From: Planctomycetota bacterium
GTDB lineage: Bacteria; Planctomycetota; UBA8742; UBA2392
Assembly: GCA_019636195.1 (NCBI GenBank)
Contig: JAHBYA010000001.1
Location: forward strand, 34,642-98,641
Direction: 5' to 3'
DNA: 64,000 bases
The notes beneath the pieces are model-generated. The model did no database searches, was not told the DNA's origin, and saw only the letters and a list, made by a program, of their open reading frames with translations. A program made the position numbers and the translations under genes. Below, piece after piece: positions 25,440 through 33,712 of this stretch (positions are counted from its first letter, which is position 1; the number at the start of each line of letters is the position of its first letter).

Positions 25440-25867
25440 GGCAGCTCCACAACAGAACGCGCGCCGCAGCGGGCGCCGGGAATCAAAGTTTCAGGGAATG
25501 CCCCGGGGCATCATAAATGGCCGCCAGCGCCAGCAACAGAAGGCCGTGGCGACGCGGGGGCCTACAAACCGCCCGTCGCCTTGTAATGGCGGCATGGCGC
25601 GCATGTGCGTTAATCAAAGCGTCGGGAGCAAAACACCCGACCCCGCCGCGGAGCCGGCGCCGGACCCCGCCCCCTGCCACGGTCCCCCACCGTGAAGGCG
25701 GAAACCCCGGCGGCTGCGCAGGGCGGGCCAAACCCGGGCGCAAGGGCATCCCCCGAGCGCCCGCCCGCCTTTTTGCGGGTTCGCAAGCAGACAACGAGCA
25801 CCGCGCAAGTACGAAGTTGCCAGGGTCAAAGTCAACCGAGTTTCAAACGAGGCGTTAGACTATCTGC
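25440..25867. other. Gene-poor divergent spacer
   Basis: 428 bp between the channel gene and the anchored unknown. Open frames here are short, Pro/Arg-rich and lack ribosome binding sites. It holds a 14-bp perfect palindrome ATGCCCCGGGGCAT (25498-25511) and GC-rich inverted segments near 25716-25770 followed by CTTTTT. Promoters for both flanking genes should lie here but none is convincing. Confidence 0.5.
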
Positions 25868-27190
25868 ATGCACGCGCCTGACGAAAAGACGATTGAAGTG
25901 TTGAACCGCGCGACGCGCGACAGGCCGCTGCGTGCGCGCAACGTGGTGCTGGTGGCGCTGGCGGTGGTGCTGTTCCTGGCGATCCTTGGCGTCTTCTCGG
26001 TAGAAGCATGGCGCCAGAACGACCTGCGCACAGCCGAGAACGAGGTCAAGCAGGCCGGTTCTGACCTGCGCCACAACTACGCCCACGTGACAGACTGGAA
26101 GGCCTGGTACGCCAGCCGGATCAAGGGGCGCGACGGCAGCGCCGAGTTTCGGGCATGGGCGGAAAGGCACGTCGATCCCGGAACGGACCCGGAGCCCCTG
26201 CTGGACGCACTGGAAACGCACTTCGCAGGTCAGGGCGCGGCGCCGGCAAACAGCGAGCTTGAGCAATGCGTCAAACAAACTGCGCTGGCGTACTCAGAGG
26301 GGCGCGAGCTGCTGGACTTCGACGCGCTCACGGGTACTCCGGACCTTTCAAAGGGTTACCCGAACGCCAATGTGCTGGAGCCGTTGGGGGCATTCCGGCG
26401 CCTGCAGTCGCGCGCCCTGGCATTGTCGTTGCTCGGCCGTGAGGCGGACGCATGGAAGTGTGCCGAGTTGATGCTGGAACTCGCCGCGCGATTGCAACAG
26501 CCGATTTCGCTGGTGGATGCGATTGTGCTGAGTGCGCTTGAGACCACGGCTTTGCAAACGGTGGTGCAGCTCTGTCTGTATCATGCGCCCCCGCAGCAGA
26601 TTGCTGCACGCTTTCCTTTGCCGATGCCGCCCGACAACACACTTGCAGTCGCAGAAGCTGAAGCCGTGTACTCGGTGCAGATGCTGAACCACCCGGACCT
26701 GCTGCAGGAGCTGTACAGTGAAGCTGGCGGCAACCGCTGGTTTTCGTGGCTGGCAGGTGAGTCCGGGCTGCGTGACTTCACCGACCCCGCAGATGTAATG
26801 CGCGAGTACGCCCAGTGGTTGCGCGTGCTGCGCGAACTCGCCCGCTGCGCCCGGGAGGGCAAAGGGCTGCCAGAGCTGCGGGACAACTACGGCACGCACC
26901 TTGCGGCTCGGCCGGCGTCGGGTCGCGCCAGGCTGGCATTGCAGCGCAGCAACGCGAACCTGGCTGTGGCGATACGGCTGGCGGAAGCACAGGGAACGCC
27001 GCCAGCGGAATTCGCCCCCGACGGCGCCGTGTACAAAGTGCGGTCGTTCATGACCGAGGGCGACGGCACCGCGGTGTGGAAGTGGGAGTTTACAGACGCG
27101 CACAAGGCCAAGTTCGCCAGCCCGTACTGCCCGTTGGACGAACTCTTCGACCAGCCGCTAGCGTTGCGCATCATGCCGACGCGAAGGTAG
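25868..27190 (+). CDS. Membrane-anchored protein of unknown function
   Basis: 440 aa. A single N-terminal span at about 28-48 ('VVLVALAVVLFLAILGVF') follows a cytoplasmic basic head, so most of the protein should be periplasmic. The remainder is mainly helical with many Ala, Leu and Glu residues ('CAELMLELAARLQQPISLVDAIVLSALE'-like) and no catalytic motif that I recognise. Similar architectures occur among planctomycete hypothetical proteins. It is convergent with the hydroxyacid dehydrogenase gene, 25 bp apart. GAGGCG upstream of ATG is 13 bases away, so the exact start is uncertain. Confidence 0.75.
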   Translation: MHAPDEKTIEVLNRATRDRPLRARNVVLVALAVVLFLAILGVFSVEAWRQNDLRTAENEVKQAGSDLRHNYAHVTDWKAWYASRIKGRDGSAEFRAWAERHVDPGTDPEPLLDALETHFAGQGAAPANSELEQCVKQTALAYSEGRELLDFDALTGTPDLSKGYPNANVLEPLGAFRRLQSRALALSLLGREADAWKCAELMLELAARLQQPISLVDAIVLSALETTALQTVVQLCLYHAPPQQIAARFPLPMPPDNTLAVAEAEAVYSVQMLNHPDLLQELYSEAGGNRWFSWLAGESGLRDFTDPADVMREYAQWLRVLRELARCAREGKGLPELRDNYGTHLAARPASGRARLALQRSNANLAVAIRLAEAQGTPPAEFAPDGAVYKVRSFMTEGDGTAVWKWEFTDAHKAKFASPYCPLDELFDQPLALRIMPTRR

Positions 27191-27215
27191 CTTGTCGCCG
27201 ATACTCGGCCGCGAC

Positions 27216-28190
27216 TCAGACAACCTGGTGCATCGGTTTGGCGCCGCTTAAGACGGCAACTACGGCGCGGGCGCACATACGCCCCATTTCGTCGCGCGTC
27301 TCGTGAGTTGCGCTGCCGATGTGCGGCAGCAGCACAACGTTGGCCAAGCCGACCAGCTGCGGGTGTATAGCCGGTTCATGCTCATACACGTCCAAACCGG
27401 CAGAGGCGATGCGTCCTTCACGCAATGCATCCGCGAGCGCAGCCTCGTCCACGACAGGCCCGCGCGCGGTGTTGACCAGCACGGCTGTGGGCTTCATCAG
27501 GCCGATTCTGCGCGCGTCGATCAGGTGGCGGGTTTGGGGCGTCAGCGGGCAGTGCAGCGTTATGAAGTCGGATTGGGCGACCAGCTCGTCAACGGCGGCA
27601 AAGCGCGCCCCGAGTGCCTGCTCCCAGTCCGGGCGGCGGTTGCGGGCGTGATAGACGACCTCACAGCCAAAGCCGTCGCGCATGGTGCGGGCCACGCGCA
27701 GGCCGATGCGGCCGGCGCCTACCACCCCCACGGTTTTACCGTACACGCCGTGGCCCAGGTGAAACAACGGCGCCCAGCCGCTAAAACGACCTTGACGCGT
27801 CAACACATCGCCCTCGACGAAGCGACGGGCGCACGCCAGCATCAGGCCGACAGCGACTTCGGCGGTCGCGTCGGTGAGCACATCCGGGGTGTTACAGACT
27901 GCGATGCCGAGTTCGCGGGCAGTGTCCAGCGCAATGTTGTTCACGCCCACGGCGTACTGCGCGACCACCCGCAGCTTCAGGGCCAGCGCGCGCAGCAGCG
28001 AGTCGTCGATCGGGTCCGCCAGCGTGCAGATCAGCGCGTCACACCCTTGCGCAGCCGTGAGCAGTTCGGTGTGGGACAGGTTGCGGTCATGGCTGTTGAC
28101 TACGATGCGCGCGCCGGGCAACCCGTTGCGCAGCACGGTCAGGGCGGCTTCGGGCACGGCGCGGGTGATGTAAACAAAGGGCTCGGTCAT
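27216..28190 (-). CDS. D-isomer-specific 2-hydroxyacid dehydrogenase (glyoxylate/hydroxypyruvate reductase-like)
   Basis: 324 aa. The NAD(P)-binding motif 'VGVVGAGRIGLRVAR' sits near residue 150. The catalytic triad is recognisable: Arg in 'VLVNTARGPVVDEAAL', Glu in 'YEHEP' and His in 'LLPHIGSAT'. 'QYAVGVNNI' is the N-terminal substrate loop typical of glyoxylate reductases and D-3-phosphoglycerate dehydrogenase relatives. It lacks the ACT domain of long SerA, so interconversion of glyoxylate/glycolate or hydroxypyruvate/D-glycerate is the best guess. Cytoplasmic. Confidence 0.92.
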   Translation of the reverse strand: MTEPFVYITRAVPEAALTVLRNGLPGARIVVNSHDRNLSHTELLTAAQGCDALICTLADPIDDSLLRALALKLRVVAQYAVGVNNIALDTARELGIAVCNTPDVLTDATAEVAVGLMLACARRFVEGDVLTRQGRFSGWAPLFHLGHGVYGKTVGVVGAGRIGLRVARTMRDGFGCEVVYHARNRRPDWEQALGARFAAVDELVAQSDFITLHCPLTPQTRHLIDARRIGLMKPTAVLVNTARGPVVDEAALADALREGRIASAGLDVYEHEPAIHPQLVGLANVVLLPHIGSATHETRDEMGRMCARAVVAVLSGAKPMHQVV

Positions 28191-28265
28191 GGTTCAGTGC
28201 GGCGCATGATGAACACATCCCTGATTCGGCACTCCGGCGCGGGGAACTCGGAACCGGAAACAGGC

Positions 28266-29048
28266 CTACGGCGGCCCGCCGAAGTCAACAATGGCCTTCT
28301 TTACAAGCTCCGCCAGCTCGGCGGGTGTGGCTGGCACTTTCAGTGCGCGGAACTGCGGGTCATTGGCCGGCAGCACAGGGGCGGCGCCGCGCGGATGCAG
28401 AAAAATCACGGGGATGGCAAGGGCGAAGTGGCTCAAGAACTCCCGCACCTGTCCCACGGCGCCGGGGTCTCGCGCCGTGTCGCAGACCAGCAGGTGATAG
28501 CGCTCACGGTCAATGCGTGACAGCGCACGCCCGAGGTCGTTCTCGTACTCAAGTTCAAAGCCCGCCTGGCGCATGCCCGCGCTGACCATGCGGTGCCGCT
28601 CGTCCGACACGACGGCCAGCACTCGCGCGACATCCTGCACGACCGCAAGCCGTCCGCTGCTGGTGCTTACCGTGCGGCGGTTCAACACGGTGTCGATCGC
28701 AGCCAGCAGTTCACGGGCGCGAAAGGGCTTGGTCATGTAGGCGTCGGCGCCGGCAAGATAGCCCTCGAACTCGTCTTCCATGCTGCTCAGCGCGGTCAGC
28801 AGGATGATCGGAATGTCGGCGGTGGCCGGGTCTTCGCGCACCTTGCGCGCGAGGTCAAGCCCGTTAAGGCCGGGCATGCGCACGTCGCTGACAATCACGT
28901 CGATCTCGCGCTGGGCAAGCAGCTCATAGACCTTGTCGCCGCTTTGCAGCGCGGCAACGTCATAGCCGTTGCGCACGAGCAACGCCTGGATGATCTCCGC
29001 GACTGCGGCGTTGTCGTCGATCAGCAGCACGGTCGGCTTGCGGGCCAC
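28266..29048 (-). CDS. Response regulator with receiver and degenerate second receiver-like domain
   Basis: 260 aa from GTG 29048, with AAAGG 5 bases upstream. Residues about 5-120 are a complete CheY-like receiver: 'LLIDDN' acidic pair, phosphoacceptor Asp in 'VIVSDVRMPG', Thr in 'ILLTALSS' and Lys in 'MTKPFRA'. Residues about 135-258 resemble another receiver ('VLAVVSDERHRMVSAGMRQAGFELE', 'HLLVCDT', 'IPVIFLHP', 'ALKVPATPAELAELV') that has lost the normal acidic pocket and Lys. No output DNA-binding domain is present. It probably works by protein-protein contact. No cognate kinase is adjacent. Confidence 0.88.
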   Translation of the reverse strand: MARKPTVLLIDDNAAVAEIIQALLVRNGYDVAALQSGDKVYELLAQREIDVIVSDVRMPGLNGLDLARKVREDPATADIPIILLTALSSMEDEFEGYLAGADAYMTKPFRARELLAAIDTVLNRRTVSTSSGRLAVVQDVARVLAVVSDERHRMVSAGMRQAGFELEYENDLGRALSRIDRERYHLLVCDTARDPGAVGQVREFLSHFALAIPVIFLHPRGAAPVLPANDPQFRALKVPATPAELAELVKKAIVDFGGPP

Positions 29049-29062
29049 TTGCGCCTTTCAGC

Positions 29063-29091
29063 AACACACCCCGCGCGGGGCGGGGTGTGTT
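29063..29091 (-). terminator. Intercistronic hairpin upstream of the response regulator
   Basis: Perfect 12-bp stem (AACACACCCCGC on the plus strand at 29063-29074, complement at 29080-29091) with a 5-base loop. It lies 17 bp after the stop of the upstream minus-strand gene and just before the response regulator's ribosome binding site. No U-run follows, so it may be a partial terminator or an RNA-stabilising hairpin. Confidence 0.5.
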
Positions 29092-29107
29092 GACAGATGT
29101 GCGGTGC

Positions 29108-30121
29108 TTACTCCCCGGTATCGGTTGACCCGCCCTTGGCGGTGCCGCTGTCAATCGAGTACCCCTCAACATTGCGGATAATCTTCATGCCCGGCCACAC
29201 CACCTGCGAGGGCTTGTCGCCCGCAGAAAACGCCTCAGGGCCCGGTACGGCGTTGGGATCCTTGGGCTGGTAGCTGCTCTGGACAATTTCCTGCGACTGG
29301 TTGGGCCCCTTCATGTACAGCGAGTAGGCTGTGCCCCCCCAGAAGCCGCCCAGTACGTCGTAGCTCTTGACCATGCCCATGGCGGGCGCGGTGATGCCAA
29401 GGAACACGATCAGGATGAAAGTAACGCCAGTCAGCACTTTCCAGACAATGCCTTCGTTGGGCACGATCTCGACGTACTTCACCTGCTCTTGAATCTGCAC
29501 GGGGCCGGGCATGCCCATCGGCGCCGGTGCATACTGGTAGTCGCCAACATCCGCCTCGGCTGGACCGCCGGCGACGCCCACGTCGTCAAGTTCATCCAGT
29601 TCGTCGAGGCCCTCTGCATCGACGGGCTCGGTCTGCAGGCCCAGTTCGTCGTCGTCGGACAGGTCAAGCCCGCCCTGGATTTTCTGCGTTGCGTCGGCGT
29701 CTTCGTCGCCGAAGTCGAGGCTGCCAAGCTCGTCTGTCTCGTCGAACACCAGCTCTTCGGTAAGCGTGGCGTCCTGGTCTTCGCCGATGTCGGACAGTTC
29801 CACGGTGGGAACGCTGGTGGCGCCGGTGTCTTCAAAGTCGGCGTCGCTCGAAAGGTTGCCGAGGTCGAGCAGCGTCTCGTCGGTTTCTTCCTCGATGATC
29901 TCAAGGCCTTCACCGCCAAGCTGCGTTTCGCCGAGGTCGATGTCGCCGGGGCCGCTGGTGGTGCGGGCGCGCGCCAGCGACTGCACGTCTTCCGAGCGGA
30001 ACTTCATGCGGTCGTCGTCGCGGAAGGCGCGAATCTGGCCCTCCGAGACAAGGCGCTTTAACTCGTCTTCGTCCAAGTTCAGCTCGTTGAGGACGTCGTC
30101 GAATGACTTGTAATTCGGCAT
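29108..30121 (-). CDS. N-terminal helix-turn-helix protein with acidic linker and membrane span
   Basis: 337 aa. Residues about 1-50 ('KSFDDVLNELNLDEDELKRL', then 'EGQIRAFRDDDRMKFRSEDV') match the MerR/excisionase-type winged helix. Residues about 55-200 are very acidic, rich in short D/E-L-D-x-G motifs. A hydrophobic hairpin at about 228-255 ('VWKVLTGVTFILIVFLGITAP') should enter the membrane, and the last 80 residues would then be outside. A membrane-tethered DNA-binding-like domain is unusual; the N-domain may have been recruited for protein contacts. I cannot assign a function. Confidence 0.78.
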   Translation of the reverse strand: MPNYKSFDDVLNELNLDEDELKRLVSEGQIRAFRDDDRMKFRSEDVQSLARARTTSGPGDIDLGETQLGGEGLEIIEEETDETLLDLGNLSSDADFEDTGATSVPTVELSDIGEDQDATLTEELVFDETDELGSLDFGDEDADATQKIQGGLDLSDDDELGLQTEPVDAEGLDELDELDDVGVAGGPAEADVGDYQYAPAPMGMPGPVQIQEQVKYVEIVPNEGIVWKVLTGVTFILIVFLGITAPAMGMVKSYDVLGGFWGGTAYSLYMKGPNQSQEIVQSSYQPKDPNAVPGPEAFSAGDKPSQVVWPGMKIIRNVEGYSIDSGTAKGGSTDTGE

Positions 30122-30219
30122 TGCTCACTCCGGAATGTTCCGGCCTGTTGGGGGTCACGCACACGCGCCCCGCCAGCGCGGTGCGCATGTTTGCTCACAA
30201 AGCGGCATGGTAACGCACA

Positions 30220-30251
30220 GGGCGTTTCCGGCGCAAGTACCGAAAACGCCC
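30220..30251 (-). terminator. Hairpin terminator candidate downstream of the small anchored protein gene
   Basis: Arms 30220-30231 and 30240-30251 pair at 11 of 12 positions (one G-U in RNA) with an 8-base loop. It lies 23 bp past the stop at 30274 and about 100 bp before the next minus-strand gene. No clear U-tract. Confidence 0.45.
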
Positions 30252-30273
30252 CATGATATGAATATGACAAGGC

Positions 30274-30711
30274 TTACTTCTTCTTTTCCAGCGACTTCTT
30301 CAGTTCCGCAGGCTCGTAGCCCTTCTTGTTCGTTTGCTCGTCGTTGATGTACGGGAACTTGCCGTCGTACTCAAGGATGCGCGTGGCAACCAGGTACATC
30401 TCAACCTTGGCTGTGCCCGTAGCGCGCAGATCATAGACCGTCATGATCTTGGACTTCTTGCCCGTTTCCCACGGGTTGTCCTGCTCATACACAATCACGA
30501 TGTGCTGGCTATTGCCGCCGGTCGTGATCGGGGTAACGGTCCAATCCGGGCCCTTGTCGGTCCCTGAGCTGGGCGTGCTCTGGGCATGCGCCGCCTGGGC
30601 GCTCGCCGCGAACGTGTTGTAGGCGTACAACCCGCCCACCACCGCCAGCATCAGCGCGATGCAGGCCAGCAGGGCGATGCCCACTGTGGGCAGCATAGTG
30701 CGTTTGTCCAT
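30274..30711 (-). CDS. Small membrane-anchored protein of unknown function
   Basis: 145 aa with a strong GGAGGAG ribosome binding site 4 bases from ATG. A single N-terminal span is at about 8-32 ('TVGIALLACIALMLAVVGGLYAY'). The periplasmic part has a short Ser/Thr linker, then 'HIVIVYEQDNPWETGKKSKIMTVYDLRATG' style beta strands and a Lys-rich end (KKSLEKKK). No known domain recognised. It sits upstream of the HTH-TM gene on the same strand, with a hairpin between them. Confidence 0.72.
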   Translation of the reverse strand: MDKRTMLPTVGIALLACIALMLAVVGGLYAYNTFAASAQAAHAQSTPSSGTDKGPDWTVTPITTGGNSQHIVIVYEQDNPWETGKKSKIMTVYDLRATGTAKVEMYLVATRILEYDGKFPYINDEQTNKKGYEPAELKKSLEKKK

Positions 30712-30915
30712 TGTCTCCTCCAGCGGGATCTTGTCCCGGTTCAGGGGTGTTCAGGCTGGCGGGGGTGCCGGTAGTGTAGTACCAGCCCAGCCGTACACCA
30801 ATAGTACGCCGCCCAACTTCTTCGCTTACACGCAAAAAAACTGGCAAAGGCCCCACATCGGTAACGCGAAGTCTGATTGATGCTGACATTGATCAGGGGC
30901 GCGTTGCCGGACACG

Positions 30916-31839
30916 TCAGCCTGACACGTTGGCACCCAGCCGTATCAACTCCTGGGCCAACGCGCGGCCCGTGGTTTCGGGTTCGTTGATCAGACCGTGC
31001 TCAATGCCCTCTACTTTGCGTGCGCCGTCTTTGCTTAGCACGCATCCCGTGAGGTGCAGCCTGGAACCTTCGGGGCACGTTGCCAGTGCCCCTACCGGGG
31101 CCTGGCAGCCCGCGCCCAACTCGTTGAGGAACGCGCGCTCGGCGACCGTCGCCGCAAACGTTGCCGCATCATGCAACGGCGCCAGCAGTCGCGCCGTGGC
31201 AACGTCGCCATCGCGGCCCTCAATGCCCAGCGCGCCCTGGCCGGGGGCCGGCAACCAGTCAAGCCAATGGGCCCTGAACTCGGCCACGCGCATCTCGACT
31301 TCATCGAGCAAGGCCAGACGCTTCAGGCCCGCGGCGGCAAGGATGCAGGCGTCGGCTTTGCCGTCACGCAGCTTTTGCAGCCGGGTATCGACGTTGCCGC
31401 GGAACTCGATGGCATGCAAATCCGGGCGCATGTTTGCCAGCAGCGCGCGCCGGCGCAGGCTGGACGTGCCGACGATTGCGCCCTGGGGCAGCGAATCCAG
31501 CGCGGCATCTTTGCGACAGACCAGAACATCGCGCGTGTCCTCACGGCCCGGCGTGCAGAGTACGCGCAAGCCATCGGGCAAAGTTGTCGGCAGGTCTTTC
31601 AGCGAGTGCACGGCGATGTCGCAGCGCCGGTCAAGAAGCGCGTCTTCAAGCTCTTTGGTAAACGCGCCCTTGCCGCCAAGCTCGCTGAGCGAAGCCCCGA
31701 GGTTGCGGTCGCCGGAAGTCTTGATTTCAACGATCTCGACCGTCAGCGATGGATGAAAGCCACGCAAGGCATCCGCCACCTGGCGCGATTGGGTGAGCGC
31801 AAGTTTGGAGCCTCTGGAACCTATGATCACCTTCGCCAT
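30916..31839 (-). CDS. hemC: Hydroxymethylbilane synthase (porphobilinogen deaminase)
   Basis: 307 aa, normal family length. It polymerises four porphobilinogens into hydroxymethylbilane in tetrapyrrole synthesis, in the cytoplasm. Diagnostic features: N-terminal 'IGSRGSKLALTQS', 'EIKTSGDRN', 'GAFTKELEDALLDRRCDIAVHSLKDLPT', 'VGTSSLRRRALL', 'RGNVDTRLQKL' and the dipyrromethane cofactor cysteine, Cys245, in 'NELGAGCQAPVG'. The catalytic Asp is in 'HSLKDLP'. Follows the cystathionine gamma-synthase-like gene after 19 bp on the same strand; no other heme gene is in the window. Confidence 0.96.
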   Translation of the reverse strand: MAKVIIGSRGSKLALTQSRQVADALRGFHPSLTVEIVEIKTSGDRNLGASLSELGGKGAFTKELEDALLDRRCDIAVHSLKDLPTTLPDGLRVLCTPGREDTRDVLVCRKDAALDSLPQGAIVGTSSLRRRALLANMRPDLHAIEFRGNVDTRLQKLRDGKADACILAAAGLKRLALLDEVEMRVAEFRAHWLDWLPAPGQGALGIEGRDGDVATARLLAPLHDAATFAATVAERAFLNELGAGCQAPVGALATCPEGSRLHLTGCVLSKDGARKVEGIEHGLINEPETTGRALAQELIRLGANVSG

Positions 31840-31858
31840 ACGAATCGCGTACCGCCGT

Positions 31859-33001
31859 TCAATAACTTGCCAGCCCCTCTTCCAGGTCCGCGATCAGGTC
31901 ATCGACGTGCTCAATCCCCACGCTCAGGCGGATCAACCCGTCCGTCAGCCCAGCTTTCAGGCGCAGCTCGCGGGGGATGCTGGCGTGGGTCATGCTGGCT
32001 GGGTGCTCCAGCAGGCTTTCAACGCCGCCCAAGGATTCGCCCAGCGTCCATACCTGGCGGCCACTGACGACTTTCTCGCCATCGGCGACGCTGCCGTCAA
32101 TTTCAAAGCTGATCATGGCGCCGTAGCGCTTCATTTGCCGCGAAGCCACATCGTGGTTCACGTGATCAGTCAACGCCGGGTAATAGACCTTGCTGACGCG
32201 CTTGTGCTCAAGCAGGTAGCTGACGATCTGCTCGGCGTTGTCGCACGAACGCTCTACGCGCACGCCCAGGGTCTTGATGCCGCGATGCACCAGGTAGCAA
32301 TCCAGCCCGCCGGGCACGGCGCCGCTGGCGTTTTGATTGAAGGCAATGCGCTTGTGCAGGGCCTCGTCTTTGGTGGCGCATACGCCCAGCACCACGTCGC
32401 TGTGGCCGCCAAGGTACTTGGTCGCGCTGTGCATCACGATGTCGGCGCCCAGCGAAAGCGGCTGCTGCAAGTAGGGTGTTGCAAACGTGTTGTCCACCAC
32501 GCACAGCGCGCCCTTGCTGCGGGCCAGCTTTGCCAGCGCTTCAATGTCGCTGACCTTCAGCATCGGGTTGCTGGGCGACTCAATGAACAGCATTTTCGTG
32601 TTGGCCTTGAAGGCCGCACGCACGTTGTCAACGCTGGTCGTGTCCACAAACGTGAACTCAAGGCCAAGGCGCTTGTAAGTCTTGTCGAAAATCCGAAACG
32701 TCCCGCCGTACACGTCGTCGGCGCACACCACGTGGTCGCCCGCGTTCAGCAGCTTGATGATCGCGTCGGTCGCGCCCAGCCCGCTGCTGAAAGCAATGCC
32801 GTGCTCGGCGCCTTCAAGGGCTGCGAACTGCGCCTCAAGCGCCTTGCGCGTCGGGTTGCCGCTGCGCGCGTAGTCAAAGCCCTGGTGCTTGCCGGGGCCC
32901 GCCTGCGCAAACGTGGACGACAGAAACACCGGCGGGTTGACCGCGCCAAAATGGTCAAACGGGTTGTAGCCGGCATGAATCGCGATGGTGTCGAAGTGCA
33001 T
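31859..33001 (-). CDS. Cystathionine gamma-synthase/lyase family PLP enzyme
   Basis: 380 aa from ATG 33001 with GGAG 6 bases upstream; in-frame upstream residues are non-homologous. Cys/Met metabolism PLP-family motifs: 'AIHAGYNP', 'YARSGNPTRKALE', 'FSSGLGATDAI', 'DDVYGGTFRIF', 'VVDNTFATPYLQQPL', the PLP lysine in 'MHSATKYLGGHSDVV' and 'QVWTLGESLGGVESL'. Synthase, beta/gamma-lyase and O-acetylhomoserine-type specificities cannot be separated by eye; 'SLGGVESL' with 'RLSVGIEHVDDL' favours the cystathionine branch. Methionine/cysteine trans-sulfuration in the cytoplasm. Confidence 0.9.
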   Translation of the reverse strand: MHFDTIAIHAGYNPFDHFGAVNPPVFLSSTFAQAGPGKHQGFDYARSGNPTRKALEAQFAALEGAEHGIAFSSGLGATDAIIKLLNAGDHVVCADDVYGGTFRIFDKTYKRLGLEFTFVDTTSVDNVRAAFKANTKMLFIESPSNPMLKVSDIEALAKLARSKGALCVVDNTFATPYLQQPLSLGADIVMHSATKYLGGHSDVVLGVCATKDEALHKRIAFNQNASGAVPGGLDCYLVHRGIKTLGVRVERSCDNAEQIVSYLLEHKRVSKVYYPALTDHVNHDVASRQMKRYGAMISFEIDGSVADGEKVVSGRQVWTLGESLGGVESLLEHPASMTHASIPRELRLKAGLTDGLIRLSVGIEHVDDLIADLEEGLASY

Positions 33002-33712
33002 GGAAACTCCGGGACAGGGTCGCCGCGAGTATAGGGCTGACACGCCGCGATGCGAGTCCATGCTTGCTTGGCTGCCACGGTCAAATGCAGGACCCGGCGC
33101 TTTGGTCAGCGGCGCCGGGCGTATTGGATTGGATGATGGGGTGGGTTTGGTGAATGGCGCCTGCTCCGGGCGCCGGGGCTAACGCTCACGCGCTGGCCCT
33201 GTGGGTGTAATGTCAGTGTTCTGGCGGGGACTGACCTCCCTGCGTTCGGAGACCGCGACCGAGCAGCCCCGCGTGCTTTCGCAACGTCTCTCCGGGGGAT
33301 CGCGGTCCGAGTTCCGTGGCGGACTCATCCGCCTACCAACACTGTCGGGTGAAAGCGCCGCCGCGCTTGAGCAATTCCCTCAGGCAGCTGGCAACGGTGA
33401 TTTCACGCAGGGGTGCAGGGAAACAGAGACAACCACGAAGCCACAAAAGCACAAAGTTACAGCCGCGCTTGAGTGTTACGTTTTGTGCTTTGGTGCTTTC
33501 GTGGCGGCCATTGCGCCTAACGAAGTTCGTTTCTCTGTCACTCCGTGACTCCGTTTTCAGCCACATGCCTGCACTTGTTTCCTGCCTTTGTCTCGCTACA
33601 CTTTGCGCCCTTTGCCGGTCCCTTTGGACCGCTTGCGTGGCACGGCGTCCTCGCAACATCACGGGCAGTGTCGCCCGCGGATGGCCCAAGCCGAGACCTG
33701 AGGATTGAACAC
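33002..33712. other. Repeat-bearing non-coding region upstream of rpsD
   Basis: About 710 bp with no credible gene: frames crossing it lack ribosome binding sites and homologous motifs. It contains a stem at 33093-33119 (CCCGGCGC arms), the nested inverted-repeat element at 33407-33558 described separately, the duplicated 12-mer GCCGCGCTTGAG (near 33360 and 33462), and a small hairpin GGTCC/GGACC near 33617-33630. No riboswitch for the methionine-family gene could be recognised. Confidence 0.55.
33407..33558. repeat. MITE-like nested inverted repeat related to the GxxExxY element
   Basis: The right edge (33532-33558) matches the end of the GxxExxY element: 21 of 27 bases are shared with its left terminus, and all six differences are transitions. 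It shows the same 8-bp period, TCTGTCAC then TCCGTGAC then TCCGTTTTC. The left edge (33407-33430) has the complementary period (GCAGGGGT, GCAGGGAA, ACAGAGAC). Inside lies a second inverted repeat, arms 33433-33455 and 33482-33504, identical at 20 of 23 positions (CCACGAAG...GCACAAA). No gene is inside. Confidence 0.65.

Noticed and set aside
25483..25858. Short open frames in the channel/unknown spacer
   Set aside because: Pro/Arg/Ala-rich, overlapping on both strands, without ribosome binding sites.
33002..33712. SAM riboswitch upstream of the cystathionine gamma-synthase-like gene
   Set aside because: No GGTTTCAT/ATGAAACC core or matching paired elements on the minus strand.
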